A stretch of 64,000 nt of DNA from Mytilus californianus (taxonomy: Eukaryota; Mollusca; Bivalvia; Mytilida; Mytilidae). The position numbers and the translations under genes are program-made. Every line of letters begins with the position of its first letter. Position 1 is the stretch's first letter. The notes under the pieces were generated by a model that did not search any database, was not told the origin of the DNA, and worked only from the letters and a program-made list of their open reading frames with translations. This document shows positions 56,109-64,000 of this stretch, one piece after another. The stretch lies in assembly GCF_021869535.1 (NCBI RefSeq), contig NW_026262712.1, positions 70,712,100-70,776,099 of the forward strand, written 5' to 3'.

Positions 56109-56428
56109 AAGACATCAAAATTGACACTAATTTGTCCCTTTATATCTCAGCACCCAAATAAATGCTTCAATTCAAGCCTAGTTAGAGTCCTGGATCAGAT
56201 CAAGCTTTTATAGATAGAATTATAAGTAATTGCTTCGATAAAACACTTCTTGCATGTCAATTAAGAGAATATCCTCGTTCAGAAACGAGATTTAAAGAGG
56301 TTCTTTTCATTAAAAACAGGGTTTGCGCATCTAAGAATTGGCGGTATTGTGTCAAACATCTTTTTCAATGGTTAAACTGTTCCTGAGATGTCTATAACAT
56401 GTATAGGTGCCAATAAAAATATACAATT

Positions 56429-56512
56429 TGTCAGAAGTGGGATTCGAACCCACGCCTGGAGAACCAGACTGCGACCTGAACGCAGCGCCTTAGACCACTC
56501 GGCCATCCTGAC
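56429..56512 (-). tRNA. tRNA-Leu-CAG: tRNA-Leu(CAG), array B copy 32
   Basis: Consensus gene. Confidence 0.96.
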
Positions 56513-56832
56513 AAGACATCAAAATTGACACTAATTTGTCCCTTTATATCTCAGCACCCAAATAAATGCTTCAATTCAAGCCTAGTTAGAGTCCTGGATC
56601 AGATCAAGCTTTTATAGATAGAATTATAAGTAATTGCTTCGATAAAACACTTCTTGCATGTCAATTAAGAGAATATCCTCGTTCAGAAACGAGATTTAAA
56701 GAGGTTCTTTTCATTAAAAACAGGGTTTGCGCATCTAAGAATTGGCGGTATTGTGTCAAACATCTTTTTCAATGGTTAAACTGTTCCTGAGATGTCTATA
56801 ACATGTATAGGTGCCAATAAAAATATACAATT

Positions 56833-56916
56833 TGTCAGAAGTGGGATTCGAACCCACGCCTGGAGAACCAGACTGCGACCTGAACGCAGCGCCTTAGACC
56901 ACTCGGCCATCCTGAC
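56833..56916 (-). tRNA. tRNA-Leu-CAG: tRNA-Leu(CAG), array B copy 33
   Basis: Consensus gene; its 5' flank (right side) has ACAATTG and ATGTGTCCC changes and leads into the rearranged 473-bp unit. Confidence 0.96.
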
Positions 56917-57305
56917 AAGACATCACAATTGACACTAATGTGTCCCTTTATATCTCAGCACCCAAATAAATGCTTCAATTCAAGCCTAGTTAGAGTCCTG
57001 GATCAGATCAAGCTTTTATAGATAGAATTATAAGTAATTGCTTCGATAAAACACTTCTTGCATGTCAATTAAGAGAATATCCTCGTTCAGAAACGAGATT
57101 TAAAGAGGTTCTTTTCATTAAAAACAGGGTTTGCGCATCTAACACTTCTTGCATGTCAATTAAGAGAATATCCTCGTTCAGAAACGAGATTTAAAGAGGT
57201 TCTTTTCATTAAAAACAGGGTTTTCGCATCAAACATCTTTTTCAATGGTTAAACTGTTCCTGAGATGTCTATAACATGTATAGGTGCCAATAAAAATTTA
57301 CAATT

Positions 57306-57389
57306 TGTCAGAAGTGGGATTCGAACCCACGCCTGGAGAACCAGACTGCGACCTGAACGCAGCGCCTTAGACCACTCGGCCATCCTGAC
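57306..57389 (-). tRNA. tRNA-Leu-CAG: tRNA-Leu(CAG), array B copy 34
   Basis: Consensus gene; lies 473 bp from its left neighbour. Confidence 0.96.
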
Positions 57390-57709
57390 AAGACATCAAA
57401 ATTGACACTAATTTGTCCCTTTATATCTCAGCACCCAGATAAATGCTTCAATTCAAGCCTAGTTAGAGTCCTGGATCAGATCAAGCTTTTATAGATAGAA
57501 TTATAAGTAATTGCTTCGATAAAACACTTCTTGCATGTCAATTAAGAGAATATCCTCGTTCAGAAACGAGATTTAAAGAGGTTCTTTTCATTAAAAACAG
57601 GGTTTGCGCATCTAAGAATTGGCGGTATTGTGTCAAACATCTTTTTCAATGGTTAAACTGTTCCTGAGATGTCTATAACATGTATAGGTGCCAATAAAAA
57701 TATACAATT

Positions 57710-57793
57710 TGTCAGAAGTGGGATTCGAACCCACGCCTGGAGAACCAGACTGCGACCTGAACGCAGCGCCTTAGACCACTCGGCCATCCTGAC
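57710..57793 (-). tRNA. tRNA-Leu-CAG: tRNA-Leu(CAG), array B copy 35
   Basis: Consensus gene. Confidence 0.96.
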
Positions 57794-58113
57794 AAGACAT
57801 CAAAATTGACACTAATTTGTCCCTTTATATCTCAGCACCCAAATAAATGCTTCAATTCAAGCCTAGTTAGAGTCCTGGATCAGATCAAGCTTTTATAGAT
57901 AGAATTATAAGTAATTGCTTCGATAAAACACTTCTTGCATGTCAATTAAGAGAATATCCTCGTTCAGAAACGAGATTTAAAGAGGTTCTTTTCATTAAAA
58001 ACAGGGTTTGCGCATCTAAGAATTGGCGGTATTGTGTCAAACATCTTTTTCAATGGTTAAACTGTTCCTGAGATGTCTATAACATGTATAGGTGCCAATA
58101 AAAATATACAATT

Positions 58114-58197
58114 TGTCAGAAGTGGGATTCGAACCCACGCCTGGAGAACCAGACTGCGACCTGAACGCAGCGCCTTAGACCATTCGGCCATCCTGAC
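58114..58197 (-). tRNA. tRNA-Leu-CAG: tRNA-Leu(CAG), array B copy 36, D-loop variant
   Basis: G15 to A in the D loop (A box TGGCCGAATGG), which would disturb the tertiary G15-C48 pair and the A box. Confidence 0.9.
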
Positions 58198-58517
58198 AAG
58201 ACATCAAAATTGACACTAATTTGTCCCTTTATATCTCAGCACCCAGATAAATGCTTCAATTCAAGCCTAGTTAGAGTCCTGGATCAGATCAAGCTTTTAT
58301 AGATAGAATTATAAGTAATTGCTTCGATAAAACACTTCTTGCATGTCAATTAAGAGAATATCCTCGTTCAGAAACGAGATTTAAGGAGGTTCTTTTCATT
58401 AAAAACAGGGTTTGCGCATCTAAGAATTGGCGGTATTGTGTCAAACATCTTTTTCAATGGTTAAACTGTTCCTGAGATGTCTATAACATGTATAGGTGCC
58501 AATAAAAATATACAATT

Positions 58518-58601
58518 TGTCAGAAGTGGGATTCGAACCCACGCCTGGAGAACCAGACTGCGACCTGAACGCAGCGCCTTAGACCACTCGGCCATCCTGA
58601 C
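58518..58601 (-). tRNA. tRNA-Leu-CAG: tRNA-Leu(CAG), array B copy 37
   Basis: Consensus gene. Confidence 0.96.
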
Positions 58602-58921
58602 AAGACATCAAAATTGACACTAATTTGTCCCTTTATATCTCAGCACCCAAATAAATGCTTCAATTCAAGCCTAGTTAGAGTCCTGGATCAGATCAAGCTT
58701 TTATAGATAGAATTATAAGTAATTGCTTCGATAAAACACTTCTTGCATGTCAATTAAGAGAATATCCTCGTTCAGAAACGAGATTTAAAGAGGTTCTTTT
58801 CATTAAAAACAGGGTTTGCGCATCTAAGAATTGGCGGTATTGTGTCAAACATCTTTTTCAATGGTTAAACTGTTCCTGAGATGTCTATAACATGTATAGG
58901 TGCCAATAAAAATATACAATT

Positions 58922-59005
58922 TGTCAGAAGTGGGATTCGAACCCACGCCTGGAGAACCAGACTGCGACCTGAACGCAGCGCCTTAGACCACTCGGCCATC
59001 CTGAC
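58922..59005 (-). tRNA. tRNA-Leu-CAG: tRNA-Leu(CAG), array B copy 38
   Basis: Consensus gene; ACAATTG spacer variant. Confidence 0.96.
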
Positions 59006-59325
59006 AAGACATCACAATTGACACTAATTTGTCCCTTTATATCTCAGCACCCAAATAAATGCTTCAATTCAAGCCTAGTTAGAGTCCTGGATCAGATCAA
59101 GCTTTTATAGATAGAATTATAAGTAATTGCTTCGATAAAACACTTCTTGCATGTCAATTAAGAGAATATCCTCGTTCAGAAACGAGATTTAAAGAGGTTC
59201 TTTTCATTAAAAACAGGGTTTGCGCATCTAAGAATTGGCGGTATTGTGTCAAACATCTTTTTCAATGGTTAAACTGTTCCTGAGATGTCTATAACATGTA
59301 TAGGTGCCAATAAAAATATACAATT

Positions 59326-59409
59326 TGTCAGAAGTGGGATTCGAACCCACGCCTGGAGAACCAGACTGCGACCTGAACGCAGCGCCTTAGACCACTCGGC
59401 CATCCTGAC
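59326..59409 (-). tRNA. tRNA-Leu-CAG: tRNA-Leu(CAG), array B copy 39
   Basis: Consensus gene. Confidence 0.96.
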
Positions 59410-59729
59410 AAGACATCAAAATTGACACTAATTTGTCCCTTTATATCTCAGCACCCAAATAAATGCTTCAATTCAAGCCTAGTTAGAGTCCTGGATCAGA
59501 TCAAGCTTTTATAGATAGAATTATAAGTAATTGCTTCGATAAAACACTTCTTGCATGTCAATTAAGAGAATATCCTCGTTCAGAAACGAGATTTAAAGAG
59601 GTTCTTTTCATTAAAAACAGGGTTTGCGCATCTAAGAATTGGCGGTATTGTGTCAAACATCTTTTTCAATGGTTAAACTGTTCCTGAGATGTCTATAACA
59701 TGTATAGGTGCCAATAAAAATATACAATT

Positions 59730-59813
59730 TGTCAGAAGTGGGATTCGAACCCACGCCTGGAGAACCAGACTGCGACCTGAACGCAGCGCCTTAGACCACT
59801 CGGCCATCCTGAC
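59730..59813 (-). tRNA. tRNA-Leu-CAG: tRNA-Leu(CAG), array B copy 40
   Basis: Consensus gene. Confidence 0.96.
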
Positions 59814-60133
59814 AAGACATCAAAATTGACACTAATTTGTCCCTTTATATCTCAGCACCCAAATAAATGCTTCAATTCAAGCCTAGTTAGAGTCCTGGAT
59901 CAGATCAAGCTTTTATAGATAGAATTATAAGTAATTGCTTCGATAAAACACTTCTTGCATGTCAATTAAGAGAATATCCTCGTTCAGAAACGAGATTTAA
60001 AGAGGTTCTTTTCATTAAAAACAGGGTTTGCGCATCTAAGAATTGGCGGTATTGTGTCAAACATCTTTTTCAATGGTTAAACTGTTCCTGAGATGTCTAT
60101 AACATGTATAGGTGCCAATAAAAATATACAATT

Positions 60134-60217
60134 TGTCAGAAGTGGGATTCGAACCCACGCCTGGAGAACCAGACTGCGACCTGAACGCAGCGCCTTAGAC
60201 CACTCGGCCATCCTGAC
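60134..60217 (-). tRNA. tRNA-Leu-CAG: tRNA-Leu(CAG), array B copy 41
   Basis: Consensus gene; CCCAGATAAATG spacer variant. Confidence 0.96.
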
Positions 60218-60537
60218 AAGACATCAAAATTGACACTAATTTGTCCCTTTATATCTCAGCACCCAGATAAATGCTTCAATTCAAGCCTAGTTAGAGTCCT
60301 GGATCAGATCAAGCTTTTATAGATAGAATTATAAGTAATTGCTTCGATAAAACACTTCTTGCATGTCAATTAAGAGAATATCCTCGTTCAGAAACGAGAT
60401 TTAAAGAGGTTCTTTTCATTAAAAACAGGGTTTGCGCATCTAAGAATTGGCGGTATTGTGTCAAACATCTTTTTCAATGGTTAAACTGTTCCTGAGATGT
60501 CTATAACATGTATAGGTGCCAATAAAAATATACAATT

Positions 60538-60621
60538 TGTCAGAAGTGGGATTCGAACCCACGCCTGGAGAACCAGACTGCGACCTGAACGCAGCGCCTT
60601 AGACCACTCGGCCATCCTGAC
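60538..60621 (-). tRNA. tRNA-Leu-CAG: tRNA-Leu(CAG), array B copy 42
   Basis: Consensus gene; CCCAGATAAATG spacer variant. Confidence 0.96.
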
Positions 60622-60941
60622 AAGACATCAAAATTGACACTAATTTGTCCCTTTATATCTCAGCACCCAGATAAATGCTTCAATTCAAGCCTAGTTAGAG
60701 TCCTGGATCAGATCAAGCTTTTATAGATAGAATTATAAGTAATTGCTTCGATAAAACACTTCTTGCATGTCAATTAAGAGAATATCCTCGTTCAGAAACG
60801 AGATTTAAAGAGGTTCTTTTCATTAAAAACAGGGTTTGCGCATCTAAGAATTGGCGGTATTGTGTCAAACATCTTTTTCAATGGTTAAACTGTTCCTGAG
60901 ATGTCTATAACATGTATAGGTGCCAATAAAAATATACAATT

Positions 60942-61025
60942 TGTCAGAAGTGGGATTCGAACCCACGCCTGGAGAACCAGACTGCGACCTGAACGCAGCG
61001 CCTTAGACCACTCGGCCATCCTGAC
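60942..61025 (-). tRNA. tRNA-Leu-CAG: tRNA-Leu(CAG), array B copy 43
   Basis: Consensus gene. Confidence 0.96.
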
Positions 61026-61345
61026 AAGACATCAAAATTGACACTAATTTGTCCCTTTATATCTCAGCACCCAAATAAATGCTTCAATTCAAGCCTAGTT
61101 AGAGTCCTGGATCAGATCAAGCTTTTATAGATAGAATTATAAGTAATTGCTTCGATAAAACACTTCTTGCATGTCAATTAAGAGAATATCCTCGTTCAGA
61201 AACGAGATTTAAAGAGGTTCTTTTCATTAAAAACAGGGTTTGCGCATCTAAGAATTGGCGGTATTGTGTCAAACATCTTTTTCAATGGTTAAACTGTTCC
61301 TGAGATGTCTATAACATGTATAGGTGCCAATAAAAATATACAATT

Positions 61346-61429
61346 TGTCAGAAGTGGGATTCGAACCCACGCCTGGAGAACCAGACTGCGACCTGAACGC
61401 AGCGCCTTAGACCACTCGGCCATCCTGAC
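61346..61429 (-). tRNA. tRNA-Leu-CAG: tRNA-Leu(CAG), array B copy 44
   Basis: Consensus gene. Confidence 0.96.
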
Positions 61430-61749
61430 AAGACATCAAAATTGACACTAATTTGTCCCTTTATATCTCAGCACCCAAATAAATGCTTCAATTCAAGCCT
61501 AGTTAGAGTCCTGGATCAGATCAAGCTTTTATAGATAGAATTATAAGTAATTGCTTCGATAAAACACTTCTTGCATGTCAATTAAGAGAATATCCTCGTT
61601 CAGAAACGAGATTTAAAGAGGTTCTTTTCATTAAAAACAGGGTTTGCGCATCTAAGAATTGGCGGTATTGTGTCAAACATCTTTTTCAATGGTTAAACTG
61701 TTCCTGAGATGTCTATAACATGTATAGGTGCCAATAAAAATATACAATT

Positions 61750-61833
61750 TGTCAGAAGTGGGATTCGAACCCACGCCTGGAGAACCAGACTGCGACCTGA
61801 ACGCAGCGCCTTAGACCACTCGGCCATCCTGAC
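61750..61833 (-). tRNA. tRNA-Leu-CAG: tRNA-Leu(CAG), array B copy 45
   Basis: Consensus gene. Confidence 0.96.
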
Positions 61834-62153
61834 AAGACATCAAAATTGACACTAATTTGTCCCTTTATATCTCAGCACCCAAATAAATGCTTCAATTCAA
61901 GCCTAGTTAGAGTCCTGGATCAGATCAAGCTTTTATAGATAGAATTATAAGTAATTGCTTCGATAAAACACTTCTTGCATGTCAATTAAGAGAATATCCT
62001 CGTTCAGAAACGAGATTTAAAGAGGTTCTTTTCATTAAAAACAGGGTTTGCGCATCTAAGAATTGGCGGTATTGTGTCAAACATCTTTTTCAATGGTTAA
62101 ACTGTTCCTGAGATGTCTATAACATGTATAGGTGCCAATAAAAATATACAATT

Positions 62154-62237
62154 TGTCAGAAGTGGGATTCGAACCCACGCCTGGAGAACCAGACTGCGAC
62201 CTGAACGCAGCGCCTTAGACCACTCGGCCATCCTGAC
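62154..62237 (-). tRNA. tRNA-Leu-CAG: tRNA-Leu(CAG), array B copy 46
   Basis: Consensus gene; CCCAGATAAATG spacer variant. Confidence 0.96.
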
Positions 62238-62557
62238 AAGACATCAAAATTGACACTAATTTGTCCCTTTATATCTCAGCACCCAGATAAATGCTTCAAT
62301 TCAAGCCTAGTTAGAGTCCTGGATCAGATCAAGCTTTTATAGATAGAATTATAAGTAATTGCTTCGATAAAACACTTCTTGCATGTCAATTAAGAGAATA
62401 TCCTCGTTCAGAAACGAGATTTAAAGAGGTTCTTTTCATTAAAAACAGGGTTTGCGCATCTAAGAATTGGCGGTATTGTGTCAAACATCTTTTTCAATGG
62501 TTAAACTGTTCCTGAGATGTCTATAACATGTATAGGTGCCAATAAAAATATACAATT

Positions 62558-62641
62558 TGTCAGAAGTGGGATTCGAACCCACGCCTGGAGAACCAGACTG
62601 CGACCTGAACGCAGCGCCTTAGACCACTCGGCCATCCTGAC
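62558..62641 (-). tRNA. tRNA-Leu-CAG: tRNA-Leu(CAG), array B copy 47
   Basis: Consensus gene. Confidence 0.96.
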
Positions 62642-62961
62642 AAGACATCAAAATTGACACTAATTTGTCCCTTTATATCTCAGCACCCAAATAAATGCTT
62701 CAATTCAAGCCTAGTTAGAGTCCTGGATCAGATCAAGCTTTTATAGATAGAATTATAAGTAATTGCTTCGATAAAACACTTCTTGCATGTCAATTAAGAG
62801 AATATCCTCGTTCAGAAACGAGATTTAAAGAGGTTCTTTTCATTAAAAACAGGGTTTGCGCATCTAAGAATTGGCGGTATTGTGTCAAACATCTTTTTCA
62901 ATGGTTAAACTGTTCCTGAGATGTCTATAACATGTATAGGTGCCAATAAAAATATACAATT

Positions 62962-63045
62962 TGTCAGAAGTGGGATTCGAACCCACGCCTGGAGAACCAG
63001 ACTGCGACCTGAACGCAGCGCCTTAGACCACTCGGCCATCCTGAC
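62962..63045 (-). tRNA. tRNA-Leu-CAG: tRNA-Leu(CAG), array B copy 48
   Basis: Consensus gene; ACAATTG spacer variant. Confidence 0.96.
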
Positions 63046-63365
63046 AAGACATCACAATTGACACTAATTTGTCCCTTTATATCTCAGCACCCAAATAAAT
63101 GCTTCAATTCAAGCCTAGTTAGAGTCCTGGATCAGATCAAGCTTTTATAGATAGAATTATAAGTAATTGCTTCGATAAAACACTTCTTGCATGTCAATTA
63201 AGAGAATATCCTCGTTCAGAAACGAGATTTAAAGAGGTTCTTTTCATTAAAAACAGGGTTTGCGCATCTAAGAATTGGCGGTATTGTGTCAAACATCTTT
63301 TTCAATGGTTAAACTGTTCCTGAGATGTCTATAACATGTATAGGTGCCAATAAAAATATACAATT

Positions 63366-63449
63366 TGTCAGAAGTGGGATTCGAACCCACGCCTGGAGAA
63401 CCAGACTGCGACCTGAACGCAGCGCCTTAGACCACTCGGCCATCCTGAC
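63366..63449 (-). tRNA. tRNA-Leu-CAG: tRNA-Leu(CAG), array B copy 49
   Basis: Consensus gene; ATGTGTCCC spacer variant. Confidence 0.96.
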
Positions 63450-63769
63450 AAGACATCAAAATTGACACTAATGTGTCCCTTTATATCTCAGCACCCAAAT
63501 AAATGCTTCAATTCAAGCCTAGTTAGAGTCCTGGATCAGATCAAGCTTTTATAGATAGAATTATAAGTAATTGCTTCGATAAAACACTTCTTGCATGTCA
63601 ATTAAGAGAATATCCTCGTTCAGAAACGAGATTTAAAGAGGTTCTTTTCATTAAAAACAGGGTTTGCGCATCTAAGAATTGGCGGTATTGTGTCAAACAT
63701 CTTTTTCAATGGTTAAACTGTTCCTGAGATGTCTATAACATGTATAGGTGCCAATAAAAATATACAATT

Positions 63770-63853
63770 TGTCAGAAGTGGGATTCGAACCCACGCCTGG
63801 AGAACCAGACTGCGACCTGAACGCAGCGCCTTAGACCACTCGGCCATCCTGAC
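63770..63853 (-). tRNA. tRNA-Leu-CAG: tRNA-Leu(CAG), array B copy 50
   Basis: Consensus gene; last complete copy in the window, with the next expected at about 64174. Confidence 0.96.
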
Positions 63854-64000
63854 AAGACATCAAAATTGACACTAATTTGTCCCTTTATATCTCAGCACCC
63901 AAATAAATGCTTCAATTCAAGCCTAGTTAGAGTCCTGGATCAGATCAAGCTTTTATAGATAGAATTATAAGTAATTGCTTCGATAAAACACTTCTTGCAT

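Larger units (their letters stand above)
43531..64000 (-). repeat. tRNA-Leu array B, 404-bp units, open at the window end
   Basis: Fifty complete tRNA genes. The unit is 404 bp except one of 403 (1-bp deletion near 55781) and one of 473 (56834-57306, internal rearrangement). The array continues past 64000. Markers: spacer A to G at 46569 and 47781 (three units apart); CCATTAAAAAT near 44697; TTACATG near 50190; ACCTCAGC near 54125 and 55740; CATCACAATTG near 56925, 59014 and 63053; CTAATGTGTCCC near 56938 and 63471; CCCAGATAAATG in several units after 57.4 kb. Confidence 0.98.

Noticed and set aside
29114-64000. CRISPR-like or SINE interpretation of the regular array
   Set aside because: The period is 404 bp with conserved spacers and eukaryotic tRNA genes, so it is not CRISPR. 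Units lack an A-rich or LINE-derived tail and target duplications and sit strictly in tandem, so they are not SINE insertions.

Overview
This window looks like nuclear DNA of a marine mussel (Mytilidae, probably Mytilus or a close relative). It is AT-rich and intron/repeat-dominated, with a spliced animal gene start and a single-exon intracellular serpin. It also holds dispersed repeats that I associate with mussel genomes, mollusc-type LINEs, a Penelope-like retroelement and a class II eukaryotic tRNA. The species cannot be fixed from the sequence. Apart from tRNA genes, only two host protein genes can be supported: the first coding exon of an HSDL1-like gene (minus strand, start codon at 6884) and a complete serpin (minus strand, 15729-16862).

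Layout. 1-6.6 kb: non-coding, with a 3.4-kb near-palindrome (about 1965-5374) whose arms carry mirrored copies of a Lys/Arg-rich ORF and a recurring 15-mer. 6.6-6.9 kb: HSDL1-like exon 1. 7-14 kb: small inverted-repeat elements, two 33-bp minisatellites and decayed plus-strand LINE reverse transcriptase pieces (9.34-11.93 kb). 15.5-17 kb: serpin gene. 17-20 kb: dispersed repeats, a 151-bp fold-back element in three copies and a cluster of four TGACGTCA palindromes. 20.1-22.5 kb: a decayed Penelope-like element of the N-terminal GIY-YIG (Naiad-like) type. 22.5-29.1 kb: a decayed L1/Tx1-like LINE inserted inside a tRNA-Leu gene. 29.1-35.6 kb: array A, 15 full tRNA-Leu genes in 404-bp units. 35.6-43.5 kb: a second, nearly identical copy of the Penelope fragment plus LINE. 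43.5-64 kb: array B, 50 full tRNA-Leu genes, running off the window end.

The central feature is the tRNA array. At least 65 full-length minus-strand tRNA-Leu genes, 64 with anticodon CAG and one with TAG, lie in head-to-tail 404-bp units. The roughly 320-bp spacers are as conserved as the genes, and each unit has internal A and B boxes, a TATA-like element about 31-36 bp upstream and a T5 terminator 10 bp downstream.

A tandem segmental duplication of exactly 14,417 bp (21151-35567 repeated at 35568-49984) splits the array in two. Its junction fuses a truncated tRNA to the middle of the Penelope element. The inferred order of events is: tRNA array formed; LINE inserted into one tRNA gene with a 35-bp target duplication; fold-back element inserted into the LINE; 14.4-kb duplication; then unit-level turnover within the arrays, which now differ in their variant pattern although the flanking 8 kb differ at only a few bases.
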